From NCBI GenBank assembly GCA_951812665.1, contig CATOST010000009.1:62001-126000 (forward strand): a stretch of DNA of 64,000 bases, read 5' to 3'. This document shows positions 18,801 through 27,556 of the stretch, piece by piece. Position numbers and translations under genes: made by a program. Each line of letters begins with the position of its first letter. The stretch's first letter is position 1. The stretch comes from an uncultured Acidobacteriota bacterium (lineage in GTDB: Bacteria; Acidobacteriota; UBA6911; RPQK01; JAJDTT01). The notes under the pieces were generated by a model that ran no database searches, had not been told where the DNA came from, and saw only the letters and a list, made by a program, of their open reading frames with translations.

Positions 18801-20056
18801 AGATCATGCGTCCGGGTCTTGAGATGGTCGTCGAGATCGACCCGGAAGGAACGCTGGGTCCCGGTCTCGTGACGGCAAGTCGGATCCCGGACACGGGCCG
18901 CACGGCGGTCGATGTGCGGGAGATGCCCGCGCTCCACCTGACGGTGATTCCCTTCCTATGGAGCGCCAATCCCCATCGGGCGGTCGTGGAAACATCCAGG
19001 GCTATGGAGGCGGACCCGGAGGGCCACGAGCTGCTGTGGAATACTCGTACGCTGCTGCCGATCGGAGACCTGGAAGTGACGGCCCACGCACCCGTGATGA
19101 CTTCGACTTCGCCCGACGAATATTTCCCGCTACTCGGTGAGACGGAAGCGATTCGGGTCATGGAGGGTGGGACCGGCCACTACATGGGCACGATGTCGAA
19201 CCCGGGCAAGGTAGGGCGGGCTGGATTGGCGACCATCGGCGGACGGGCGTTCATCTCAAGACTAAACTCGTTTACCATAGCTCACGAACTCGGCCACAAC
19301 TTGAGCCTCTACCACGCTCCCTGCGGGGGCGCAGGGGGATCGGACCCGGCATTTCCCTCCCCGGACGGATCGATGGGCGCCTGGGGGTACGACTTCCGCT
19401 ATGGGGGCACATTGGCGTCGCCAAGCAGGCCGGACGTGATGGGCTACTGCGACCCGGCGTGGATCAGCGACTATCACTTCGCCAACGCACTCCGCTTTCG
19501 CCTCTTCGACGAGGGCCCGCCCCAGGCAGCGGGCCTGATCGCTCAAGACGAGGGACCGTCCCGGCCGACTAGCCTGATCGCTCAAGAAGCAAAGTCTCTC
19601 CTCCTATGGGGCGGGATGGATGCGGAGGGTCAACTCTTCCTCAACCCATCCTTCGTCGTCGATGCCCCCTCCAAGCTGCCCAGGATCACCGGTGAGCACC
19701 GGATCACCGGGCGGAGCGGGGGCGGCGACGAGCTCTTTTCCGTCGGCTTCACCATGCCCGAAGTGGCCGACGGTGACGGGAGATCATCTTTCGCCTTCGT
19801 CCTCCCGGTTGAGCCCAGCTGGGCGGTCGGCCTGGCAAATATCACGCTCTCCGGGCCTGGTGGGTCGGTGACGCTCGACAGCAACACCGATATCCCCCTG
19901 TTCATCCTGGTCGATCCGAACACCACGCAGGTGAGAGGCATCCTGCGCGACCTGCCTCAGGCGGGCGCGTCGGCGCTCGTCCATCAAGCAGGCACCGACA
20001 GCCTCGATGTGCTCTTCAGCCGCGGGATCCCCGACGCCGCAGCGTGGAGTCCGTGA
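15830..20056 (+). CDS. Giant exported protein: two YFPDYVDG modules, Ig-like domain, LRRs and metzincin-type protease
   Basis: 1408 residues from ATG 15830 with signal MKKIWVPLFVLLLLPASYS. Two copies of a roughly 220-residue module occupy about 45-265 and 270-490, each starting LYFPDYVDGxGWSVQLALSN and ending FAPLGLRFGKxNxSLSSVPAIR. An Ig-like segment (about 500-585) follows, then about ten 24-residue plant-type leucine-rich repeats (LTGPIPPELGNL, about 590-870). HELGHNLSLYH at about 1152 is a zinc-binding HExxHxxxxxH (Ser replaces the usual Gly), and DVMGYCDPAWIS about 45 residues on is the Met-turn. Probably a cell-surface or secreted metalloprotease with adhesive parts. Confidence 0.8.
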   Translation: MKKIWVPLFVLLLLPASYSEQRPAERLETAQPPFDDSIAHQTQDPAETVLYFPDYVDGGGWSVQLALSNVDPDTAAEVAVEVYDQDGGSILDLFGSGSALEIPPLGSRVLRSSGTGAIRRGWIQVRTGTDSVSGLLTYKEGTTGIEVSVEPAELGGRFALFVEESAEVGAGVAVFKSQASPSIQLRVRDDEGNDPLEGAFVSQGNFHQNALTLPEWFDAEGIDKGFLRDFRGLLFLRTGDESPFAPLGLRFGKRNQSLSSVPAIRDETPEPAETTLYFPDYVDGSGWSVQLALSNVDAETAAEVRVEVFDQAGKMVSDLFDSASSIEIPSLGSRVLRSAGAGAIRRGWIEVESDSAAVSGLLTYRQAETGVEVSVKPVELGNQFALFVEESSTIGAGVAIFKPDASPKVELRIRDEEGNDPLNGVFIPRGDFHQDALTLPEWLAVVNAGFLSDFRGLLFIRSEDDSQFAPLGLRFGKTNSSLSSVPAIRIRDEGGTGGQAPAPTVTLSVAPSLINLGESATLTWSSTNAESVEITPDLGAVPAAGSRKVSPRTTTTYRITVRGADGQTRTASVTVRVAVIVVSQRDALTALYQSTGGPDWFDSGNWGTSRPLRDWHGVTVDTRGRVTELHLYRNNLGGPIPPELGGLTSLRELNLGDNGLTGPIPSELGNLTNLTRLRLLDNHLTGPIPPELGNLTSLRTLDLEENRLTGPIPPELGNLTNLSDMLLGRNGLAGSIPPEIGDLTNLTELRLDGNDLTGPIPPELGNLTRLTELRLEENHLAGPIPPELGNLTRLRELPLAGNQLTGPIPPELGNLTRLTELNLGQNKLTGPIPPELGNLTRLTELNLSGNSGMGGILPIELTGLGRLETLLAGETDLCAPSNPDFQAWLGGIYRLRVATCVSDFATFAYLTQAVQSREYPVPLVAGEEALLRVFVTAASPTMAGIPPVRARFYVDGTEIHVADIPARTASLPTEVYEGDLSRSSNAEIPGEIMRPGLEMVVEIDPEGTLGPGLVTASRIPDTGRTAVDVREMPALHLTVIPFLWSANPHRAVVETSRAMEADPEGHELLWNTRTLLPIGDLEVTAHAPVMTSTSPDEYFPLLGETEAIRVMEGGTGHYMGTMSNPGKVGRAGLATIGGRAFISRLNSFTIAHELGHNLSLYHAPCGGAGGSDPAFPSPDGSMGAWGYDFRYGGTLASPSRPDVMGYCDPAWISDYHFANALRFRLFDEGPPQAAGLIAQDEGPSRPTSLIAQEAKSLLLWGGMDAEGQLFLNPSFVVDAPSKLPRITGEHRITGRSGGGDELFSVGFTMPEVADGDGRSSFAFVLPVEPSWAVGLANITLSGPGGSVTLDSNTDIPLFILVDPNTTQVRGILRDLPQAGASALVHQAGTDSLDVLFSRGIPDAAAWSP
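15960..17300 (+). repeat. Internal direct duplication of the YFPDYVDG module
   Basis: Bases 15960-16620 and 16635-17300 encode the same module twice within one gene, with strong similarity also at the DNA level (for example TGGACGG, GGCGGCTGGTC-type stretches and CTTCCGG-GACTTCCGGGG). A third relative lies inverted at about 21800-22460 in the convergent gene. Confidence 0.75.
17705..18420 (+). repeat. 72-bp tandem DNA repeats encoding leucine-rich repeats
   Basis: Near-identical units with the recurring string GGACCGATCCCGCCCGA every 72 bp, about ten units. They encode 24-residue LRRs. Identity is high enough to allow slippage or recombination that changes repeat number. Confidence 0.85.
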
Positions 20057-20223
20057 AGGATCGGCCGGTCAGGCGACCATCGTTTCGGACAGCCGGAGCG
20101 AAAACGTGACTGTCCCCTTTTCGTGCCAGTCAGGCGCGTCCCCTTTTCGCCCCGTTCATGACGTCACCTCCCTCTCCGAAAGATCCTTCCAACTCCGGCA
20201 AAAGCTCAGCCCGATAAGCTGCT

Positions 20224-22602
20224 TTATTCCCTTCCCAGGGCACGCCGCAGGAACTGCACCGCCCGCGGAATGGCACCCCTTAGACCGAATATCTCGTGTC
20301 CTGCACCCTCGTAGATGAAGGCCTCGAACTCGGGAGGCTCGCGTCCCAAGGCCTCCATGGCACGGATCATCGAGTACGCTTGGCTGACGGCGACGGTCTC
20401 GTCGGAATCGCCATGGTGCAGTTGGACGGCCGGCAGGTCTTCGGCGAACAGGACGGAGGAGCGGCGCACCAACTCCAGGCGCACTTCAGCCAGATCGATT
20501 TCGCCTCTCAGGTAGGGCTGAATGAAGCTGGAGTTCATGTGGGCCACGCCCGTGAGCTCGCGCGGACGCCCCAGGATCGCCTCGCGCACGATTTGCCGCA
20601 CCCAGTCGTCAAAGAAGTCGGTGGGACCGAAGAAGGCGACGATGTTCTCGATGCGCTCGTCGCGGATGCCGGCCAGCATGGCGACGCCCGCTCCACGACT
20701 TCCGCCGACGATGTTCACACCTTCGGACTTCGCTTGCGGAGTCAGCTCCAGAGCCACGTTCAGAAGCGCCAGGGCGTCGTCCACATCGTAGTCCCAGTGA
20801 CCGCCAGGGCCGGTCGAGACCCACACGGCATCACCATACTCAAGCCGTTCGCTGCGAAAAGACGGGATGACGTAAACAACGCTGTCTTGCAGCTCGCCCA
20901 AGGAGTACCTGACGATATCGATGTCGCCCACGTCGACACCGCTTTCGCCGCCGTGCAGGTACATCAGGACGGGCAGGGTCCCGGGTGCCGCAGAGTCGGG
21001 CGCAAGGATCGCCCCGTAGTGGCGCACCTCCCCGACCTGATGCGACACCACGCGCAGGGTCGCCGGGGCTTCGCCCAGGGGATACGTCTCCGTGAATTCG
21101 ACGAACACGTCAACCGGAGAGATGTCGCGCGCGGCCCAGTCTGCACGAACGGACTCGATCTCCGCGTCGGTCGGCGCGGCAACAATGGTGTCGAGTTCGG
21201 ACTCGAGGTCGATCGCGTAAATGTTGATTCCCGCCGTAGCCAGGCCTGCGGCGATCATGAGCGTCTGGATGCCGGCCACGGAGCCCATGGTCCACTCCAC
21301 CGCGACCTCGGCGTTCCAGTCCGTAGTTGCGGTCGAGGGGTCCACTCGACCGCTTCCCGGCGTTGTTGCGAAATTCACGGCCACCCCGGAAACAGGTCGA
21401 CCTGACGAATCGAGAACGCGAACCACAAGGGGCTTGTCGAGGGTGCGCTCGGTAAACGCGCGTTGCCCCCCGCCTGCCACAATGCGGATCGCGGCCGCCG
21501 GCTCCCCGGATACCGGCTCGACCGGGACGCCGACCCGGTCACATTCCGTCAGGGCGGTCTGTCCGTCCGCCCCTGTTACCTGGATGAGGCAGGGCGGGGT
21601 GACGTCCGGCGACCCCTTCCGCGAGCCCGAAATGGGCACCACGCCGATGTCCGGGGCGATCTCCGTACTCGCCGCACTCGTGGGCGACCACGTCGGCGTC
21701 GTGCTCCGGCCCTGATCGATCGATGTCGGCGACGCCGGCAACGTCACCGTCGGCGGGGGTGGGCGACCATTGTCGTTCCCGCCTCCGTCCGGGACCCGAA
21801 TCGCCGGCACCACCGAGAGTGAAGAGGCCCGCTTCCCGAACCGCAGCCCGAGCGGAGCGAAGGGGGTGCCGTCTTCACTTCTCAGGAACAGGAAGCCGTG
21901 AAAGTCCTCTGGGAATCCCGTCTCAATTCCTTCAACGGCGAACCATTCCGGAAGCGTGCGCGCCGCCTGGTGGAAATCCCCCCAGAGGACAAACGATCCG
22001 TCCAACGGATCGTTCCCCTCCTGGTCGCGCAGTCTCAACTCGATCCTGGATTCTGCATCCGGTTTGAAGAGGGCCAGTCCCAGCCCGGCGGTATCTGATT
22101 CCTCAACGAACAGAGTGAACTCCTGCCCCAATTGGGCGGGCTCGACGACGACTTCGATCCCTGATTGGGCGTGCCGGTAGGTCAACAATCCACTGACGGT
22201 GGCCGCATTGGTCTCGATCCGGATCCAACCCCGCCGAATGGCTCCTGAACCGGCGCTTCTCAAGACTCGAGTGCCCAGCGCCGGGAGCTCCAACGTCAAA
22301 TCGGAATCGAATAGATCCCCAACGTCTTGTCCGTCCGGGTCGTAGACTTCCACCCGGATGCCGGCGGCGGCGTTCGGGTCGCCGTTGCTGAGCACTAGTT
22401 GTACCGACCAGCCCTCGCCATCCACGTAATCCGGGAAATACAGAGCCGTCTCTTCCTGTTCCTGTGCCTGACGGGAAATCGAATCGTCCGTCGGTTGATC
22501 TTGCTCTGACGGGAGGCTGCCAATTTGCGTCGGTGACAGCACGAAAAACAGCAACCCGGCAAAAAACGAACTCGAGAAGGCGCCAAATAGAGGACTGATC
22601 AT
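20224..22602 (-). CDS. Exported alpha/beta hydrolase with YFPDYVDG module and Ig-like domains
   Basis: 792 residues from ATG 22602 (a longer frame exists upstream but this start gives the signal peptide MISPLFGAFSSSFFAGLLFF). Residues about 50-280 are a third copy of the YFPDYVDG module, followed by a degenerate version of the Ig-like segment seen in the convergent gene and an invasin-type Big_1 segment (PLVVRVLDSSGRPVSGVAV). The C-terminal half is an alpha/beta hydrolase: HGGESG oxyanion region, GGSRG with nucleophile Ser about 635, HHGDSDETV (Asp) and GAGHEIFG (His about 767). Likely an extracellular esterase or peptidase. Convergent with the LRR-metalloprotease, 167 bp between stops. Confidence 0.8.
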   Translation of the reverse strand: MISPLFGAFSSSFFAGLLFFVLSPTQIGSLPSEQDQPTDDSISRQAQEQEETALYFPDYVDGEGWSVQLVLSNGDPNAAAGIRVEVYDPDGQDVGDLFDSDLTLELPALGTRVLRSAGSGAIRRGWIRIETNAATVSGLLTYRHAQSGIEVVVEPAQLGQEFTLFVEESDTAGLGLALFKPDAESRIELRLRDQEGNDPLDGSFVLWGDFHQAARTLPEWFAVEGIETGFPEDFHGFLFLRSEDGTPFAPLGLRFGKRASSLSVVPAIRVPDGGGNDNGRPPPPTVTLPASPTSIDQGRSTTPTWSPTSAASTEIAPDIGVVPISGSRKGSPDVTPPCLIQVTGADGQTALTECDRVGVPVEPVSGEPAAAIRIVAGGGQRAFTERTLDKPLVVRVLDSSGRPVSGVAVNFATTPGSGRVDPSTATTDWNAEVAVEWTMGSVAGIQTLMIAAGLATAGINIYAIDLESELDTIVAAPTDAEIESVRADWAARDISPVDVFVEFTETYPLGEAPATLRVVSHQVGEVRHYGAILAPDSAAPGTLPVLMYLHGGESGVDVGDIDIVRYSLGELQDSVVYVIPSFRSERLEYGDAVWVSTGPGGHWDYDVDDALALLNVALELTPQAKSEGVNIVGGSRGAGVAMLAGIRDERIENIVAFFGPTDFFDDWVRQIVREAILGRPRELTGVAHMNSSFIQPYLRGEIDLAEVRLELVRRSSVLFAEDLPAVQLHHGDSDETVAVSQAYSMIRAMEALGREPPEFEAFIYEGAGHEIFGLRGAIPRAVQFLRRALGRE

Positions 22603-22808
22603 ACGGATTCCTGATCCAGTCTGGACCGGATGGGTTCGGCGTGTTTTGGGCACTTCCCCACCCGTCAGGCGTGCATTGGAGAATACCAACGGCCGCCCCG
22701 GGGGAACAGGTCTCTCGATCTCCCACTTGAGCGCCCGAGACCCCGCCAGCTCCCAAAGTCTGCAGGTTATTGCCAAGGGATATGAGACAAGCAGGGGAAC
22801 GGTGTAGA

Positions 22809-25800
22809 ATGAGCGTTATCTTGCCTGTAGGTGTGGTCTTCAGACTGATTCCAGCGGCTCTCGCAGCGGCGCTCACTGGCGGTGCGGTGTCGAGCGCCCC
22901 TCCCATCACGGGCTCGACGGTGGACCAGGCTCCGGTGGATTTTCAGTCGCAGGTGCGGCCCGTCCTTTCCGACGCCTGCTTCGAGTGCCATGGGCCGGAC
23001 CCCAAGGCTCGGCTGGCAGAATTGAGGCTGGACCTGGAGGAGGGCGTCTTCGCCAAGCGGGCGACGGGGTCGCCGGTCGTTCCCGGGGACCCGGATTCGA
23101 GCCTCGTCTACCAGCGGATCACACACCCGGATGCCGCCCTGCGGATGCCGCCCAAATATGCCCACAAGGAACTGACTGAAGATCAGATCCAGGTGGTGCG
23201 GCGGTGGATCGAGGAGGGGGCACCTTGGGAGGAGCACTGGTCCTTCGCGCCTCTGACCACGCCTCCGCTCCCCCAGGTCCAGTCCCCGGAGTGGGTTCGC
23301 AATCCCATCGACCGGTTCGTCCTGGCCCGTCTCGAGAAGGAAGGATTGACGCCGGCCCGCGAGGCGGACCGCCGAACCTTGGCTCGACGGACTTCCCTGG
23401 ATCTCACCGGGTTGCCGCCCCGACCGGAGGAGGTGGAGAAGTTCGTGGCGGATGCCTCTGCGGACGCCTACGCCAAATGGATCGACGGGCGGTTGCGGTC
23501 CCCGGCCTACGGGGAGCACCGGGGCCGCTATTGGCTCGATGCGGCCCGCTACGGCGACACCCACGGCCTGCATATCGACAACTACCGGGAGATGTGGGCC
23601 TATCGGGACTGGGTCATCCGGGCCTTCAACCGGAACTTGCCCTTCGACCAGTTCACGGTGGACCAGTTGGCCGGCGACCTGTTGCCCGACCCGACGCCGG
23701 AGCAACTCGTCGCCACCGGCTTCCATCGCTGTAACATCACCACCAACGAAGGGGGGGTGATCAAAGAGGAAGTGGAGGTCATGTACGCCAAGGACCGGGT
23801 GGACACCACCGGAACGGTCTGGTTGGGACTGACGGTCGGGTGCGCCACCTGCCACGACCACAAGTTTGATCCCATCACCCAGAAGGACTTCTATTCTTTG
23901 GCCGCCTTCTTCCGCAATACGACCCAGAAGCCTCTGGACGGAAATGTCTTCGACCCGCCTCCCGTGATGATCGTCCCGGCCACAAGCGACACTCTGCGAT
24001 GGGAGCAATTGAAGCAGGAGGAGCCGGTCGCCAGGGACAGGCGGGACGAGGTCGAGCGGGCTGCGGAGAACGAGTTCCTCCGCTGGTTGGACTCGGAATC
24101 GCGCCTCGATCTGAACCTGGATGATTTCGACGACTCCCAGACCTTCTCCCTGGAACTGGGGGAGGAACCACACTTCCGCGTCGGGTCGGGGAAACGAGAA
24201 CTGGTGTTGTCCGGGTCCACCCGGGTCGACCGGTCCGGTCCCATCCCCTCCCTGGAGTTGCCCGAAGACTCCTTCGTGGAGGTCCCGGATTCCCCGGGCC
24301 TTGAAGCGGACCGTCCCTTTACCGTTTCAGTGACCTTCCGGTTTCGGAAGGAGGGCCCCCGAATGATCCTGGCCCGGCAGGTCGATCCGGACGAAGACAA
24401 CCGCGGTTGGAGTCTTGAGATCGTCGGCGAACGGCCGTTGTTGAACCTGCAGGTGGAGGATGGCCGCAACATGGGGGTCCGCGGCGTCGAGGAGAACAAG
24501 TTGGCGCCGGATCAGTGGCACAACCTGATCGTCACCTACGACGGCCTGCGCCAGCGCACCGGCATGAACCTCTACCTCGACGGTGCTGTCGTCCCCACCC
24601 AGAGCTTCGGCCGGGCCATCCGGGTCCTGGAGGGATCGATCCGGAACGGCATGCCTTTGGTGCTCGGCGCCGGCGACCGGCCGTCCGCCGGCAAGTCCGA
24701 CTTTCTGAACGGTTCGGTCCGCCAGTTCAAGATTCTGGACCGGGCGGTCGACGAGTCGGAAGCCCGGCTGTTGGCGCGTTGGGATACGCTGGCCGCCGTT
24801 CGGAAACGGGATCGGGAGGAGTTGGATTCCCGAGACCGGGAGGCCTTACGGGCTTATTTTCTGGTTCGCCGGAACGCCGCGTTCGGGCAGGCGGCTCAGG
24901 ACTTGAAATCACTTCAGGAAGAGCGCCGGGCGATCCTGCGCGGGAGCAGTCTGACCCATGTGATGCGGGAGAACCCGGACAGCGATCCTATGGCCCACAT
25001 TCTCCGCCGGGGGATGTACGACCAGCGGGGCGAGGAGGTGCAGCCGGCCACCCCGGGCGTTCTTCCGGCCATGGACCCGGACCTCCCGCGGAGTCGGCTG
25101 GGATTGGCCCGGTGGCTGGTGGCGGACGACAATCCCCTCACCAGCCGGGTCATGGTGAATCGCTTCTGGCAGGAAGTTTTCGGGACCGGCCTGGTGCGGA
25201 CGTCGGAAGACTTCGGGTCCCAGGGAGAGGCGCCCACGCATCCTGAGCTCCTGGACTGGCTCGCGGTCGAGTTTCGGGATTCGGGATGGGACGTGAAGCA
25301 TCTCTTCCGCCTGATGCTGGACTCGGCCACCTACCGGCAGTCGGCCCGCGCGACCGACGAGAAGATCAAGAAGGATCCGGGAAATCGCCTCTTCTCCCGG
25401 GGGCCCCGATTTCGCATGGACGGGGAGATGGTGCGGGATTACGTCCTGGCCGCCAGTGGACTGTTGGAACCTCGAATCGGCGGACCCAGCGTCAGGACGT
25501 ATCAGCCGGAGGGACTGTGGGAAGCGGTGGCCATGGAGGGCAGCAACACCCGTTTCTACAAACAGGACTCGGGATCCGACATTTACCGGAGGAGCCTCTA
25601 CACCTTCTGGAAGCGGGCCGCGCCCCCGCCGCAACTGATGGTCTTCAACGCTCCCACGCGGGAGGAATGCACGGTTCGGCGCGAGCGCACCAACACGCCC
25701 TTGCAGGCCCTGCTGACGCTCAACGGGGTCCAGTTCTTCGAAGCCGCCCGCCATTTGGCCCAGCGGGCCATGCAGGCGGCGCCGGGACCGGAACAGCGTA

Positions 25801-26036
25801 TCGACTTCATGTCCTCTCGCCTCCTGGCGCGTTCCCTCCAGGGGCCGGAGCAGGAGGTGGCCCGGAAAGCCTATAAGGATTATCTGAATTACTACGGGGC
25901 CCACCCCGACCAGGCCCGGAAGGCCCTTTCGGTCGGCGATTCCGAAGCCGACGGGAGCCTGCCCAAGGCCGAGTTCGCCGCCTGGACCATGGTGGCCAAT
26001 CAGCTCATGAATCTGGACGAGGTGTTGAACAAATGA
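22809..26036 (+). CDS. Planctomycete-type cytochrome (PSCyt1) / DUF1549 / LamG / DUF1553 protein
   Basis: 1075 residues from ATG 22809, with a signal peptide. CFECH at 57-61 is the c-type haem site of the PSCyt1 domain. The DUF1549 region follows ([50 protein letters not shown]), then a concanavalin-like LamG insert (about 450-640). The C-terminal DUF1553 region has [14 protein letters not shown] and [14 protein letters not shown]. These proteins are abundant in Planctomycetota, Verrucomicrobiota and some Acidobacteriota and are linked to polysaccharide use; no reaction is established. The stop overlaps the DUF1501 start by 4 bp. Confidence 0.92.
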   Translation: MSVILPVGVVFRLIPAALAAALTGGAVSSAPPITGSTVDQAPVDFQSQVRPVLSDACFECHGPDPKARLAELRLDLEEGVFAKRATGSPVVPGDPDSSLVYQRITHPDAALRMPPKYAHKELTEDQIQVVRRWIEEGAPWEEHWSFAPLTTPPLPQVQSPEWVRNPIDRFVLARLEKEGLTPAREADRRTLARRTSLDLTGLPPRPEEVEKFVADASADAYAKWIDGRLRSPAYGEHRGRYWLDAARYGDTHGLHIDNYREMWAYRDWVIRAFNRNLPFDQFTVDQLAGDLLPDPTPEQLVATGFHRCNITTNEGGVIKEEVEVMYAKDRVDTTGTVWLGLTVGCATCHDHKFDPITQKDFYSLAAFFRNTTQKPLDGNVFDPPPVMIVPATSDTLRWEQLKQEEPVARDRRDEVERAAENEFLRWLDSESRLDLNLDDFDDSQTFSLELGEEPHFRVGSGKRELVLSGSTRVDRSGPIPSLELPEDSFVEVPDSPGLEADRPFTVSVTFRFRKEGPRMILARQVDPDEDNRGWSLEIVGERPLLNLQVEDGRNMGVRGVEENKLAPDQWHNLIVTYDGLRQRTGMNLYLDGAVVPTQSFGRAIRVLEGSIRNGMPLVLGAGDRPSAGKSDFLNGSVRQFKILDRAVDESEARLLARWDTLAAVRKRDREELDSRDREALRAYFLVRRNAAFGQAAQDLKSLQEERRAILRGSSLTHVMRENPDSDPMAHILRRGMYDQRGEEVQPATPGVLPAMDPDLPRSRLGLARWLVADDNPLTSRVMVNRFWQEVFGTGLVRTSEDFGSQGEAPTHPELLDWLAVEFRDSGWDVKHLFRLMLDSATYRQSARATDEKIKKDPGNRLFSRGPRFRMDGEMVRDYVLAASGLLEPRIGGPSVRTYQPEGLWEAVAMEGSNTRFYKQDSGSDIYRRSLYTFWKRAAPPPQLMVFNAPTREECTVRRERTNTPLQALLTLNGVQFFEAARHLAQRAMQAAPGPEQRIDFMSSRLLARSLQGPEQEVARKAYKDYLNYYGAHPDQARKALSVGDSEADGSLPKAEFAAWTMVANQLMNLDEVLNK

Positions 26037-27526
26037 CCTGCCATTGGACTCCTCCCGGCATTCTCTCCGACGAAGCGGTCCGAATCGAGACCCGCCGGCA
26101 GCTCTTCGCCCGTGGCGCCCGAGGTCTCGGGCTCGCCGCCCTGGCCACGCTTCTGGGCGAGGACGCCACGGCAGCGGGCGCCGGAGCGCTGGATCAGACG
26201 GGTGGACTTCCCCACCTGCCCCACTTTGCTCCCAAGGCCAAGCGGGCCATCTACATGCACATGGTGGGGGCGCCGCCGCAGATGGAGACCTTCGACTACA
26301 AGCCGGAGCTGGAGAAGTGGCTGGACAAAGACCTGCCCGACTCGATTCGCAAGGGGCAGCGGTTGACCACCATGACCTCGGGACAGGAGCGATTTCCCAT
26401 CGTCCCGTCGGCCTTCAAGTTTCAGCAGCACGGCCGGAGCGGGGCCTGGATCTCGGAGCTCCTGCCCTATACGGCCCGCATGGCAGACGATCTGGCCATC
26501 ATCCGTTCCATGCACACGGAGGCCATCAACCACGAGCCGGCCATCACCTTCATCCAGACGGGCCGCGAAGTGGCGGGACGGCCCTGCATCGGCTCCTGGC
26601 TGGCATACGGACTGGGGAGCATGAACCGGGACCTGCCCACCTTCGTGGTCCTCAACGCCTCCCACAGCCATCCCAAGGCCAACGTGCAAGCCATCTCCGC
26701 CAAGCTCTGGACCTCCGGCTTCCTCTCCTCCAAGTTCGCCGGGGTCTCCCTGAGATCCACCGGCGATCCGGTCCTGTACGTGAACAATCCCGACGGCGTG
26801 CCCAGTCAGGTTCGCCGCCGGATGCTGGACTCGCTGGCCGAGATGAACCGGCTCCAGCACCAGCAGCTTGGTGACCCGGAGACCCTGTCCCGAATCGAGC
26901 AATACGAGATGGCGTTCCGGATGCAGAGCTCGGTCCCGGAGCTGACCGACCTTTCCAAGGAACCGGAGAGCACCTATCGCCTCTACGGAGAAGACGCCAA
27001 GGTCCCCGGCACCTTCGCCCACAGTTGCCTGATGGCCCGCCGTCTGGCCGAGCGCAACGTCCGCTTCGTCCAGATCTATCATCGCGGATGGGACGTGCAC
27101 CGCGAGGTGCCCCAGGTCCTTCCCAGCCAGTGCAAGGACGTGGACCAAGGGTGCTGGGGACTGGTCCAGGACTTGAAGCAACGGGGGCTCCTGGAGGACA
27201 CCCTGGTGATCTGGGGCGGCGAGTTCGGCCGCACCGCCTACTGCCAGGGCAAGCTCACCGACACGACCTACGGGCGGGATCACCATCCCCGCTGTTTCAG
27301 CCTCTGGATGGCCGGGGGCGGCATCAAGGGGGGCGTCGTCCACGGCGAGACCGACGACTTCGCGTACAACATCGTGCGCGATCCGGTCCATGTACGCGAC
27401 TTCCAGGCCACCATCCTTTCCCTCTTCGGCATCAACCACGATCGCTTCACCTTCCGCTACCAGGGGTTGGATAATCGCCTGACCGGAGTCGACCCGGCCC
27501 GGGTGGTGAAGCCCATTCTGGCCTGA
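26033..27526 (+). CDS. DUF1501 protein (alkaline-phosphatase/sulfatase-like fold)
   Basis: 497 residues. A Tat-like [19 protein letters not shown] lies at residues 20-38. [19 protein letters not shown] and [15 protein letters not shown] are conserved DUF1501 blocks, as is the late [19 protein letters not shown]. The fold belongs to the alkaline phosphatase superfamily, so a hydrolase of sulfate or phosphate esters is suspected. Coupled (ATGA) to the preceding cytochrome-DUF1553 gene, the standard pairing of these families. Confidence 0.93.
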   Translation: MTCHWTPPGILSDEAVRIETRRQLFARGARGLGLAALATLLGEDATAAGAGALDQTGGLPHLPHFAPKAKRAIYMHMVGAPPQMETFDYKPELEKWLDKDLPDSIRKGQRLTTMTSGQERFPIVPSAFKFQQHGRSGAWISELLPYTARMADDLAIIRSMHTEAINHEPAITFIQTGREVAGRPCIGSWLAYGLGSMNRDLPTFVVLNASHSHPKANVQAISAKLWTSGFLSSKFAGVSLRSTGDPVLYVNNPDGVPSQVRRRMLDSLAEMNRLQHQQLGDPETLSRIEQYEMAFRMQSSVPELTDLSKEPESTYRLYGEDAKVPGTFAHSCLMARRLAERNVRFVQIYHRGWDVHREVPQVLPSQCKDVDQGCWGLVQDLKQRGLLEDTLVIWGGEFGRTAYCQGKLTDTTYGRDHHPRCFSLWMAGGGIKGGVVHGETDDFAYNIVRDPVHVRDFQATILSLFGINHDRFTFRYQGLDNRLTGVDPARVVKPILA

Positions 27527-27556
27527 GGCACGGGGCGTAGATTCCAGGGAGCAACC

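Noticed and set aside
20057-20223. Two TCCCCTTTTCG strings between the convergent giant genes, as a possible repeat element
   Set aside because: Only two short copies without palindromic structure; not enough to call.
22767-24173. 468-codon minus-strand frame opposite the DUF1549 region
   Set aside because: High-GC shadow of the cytochrome-DUF1553 gene, without a signal or family features.
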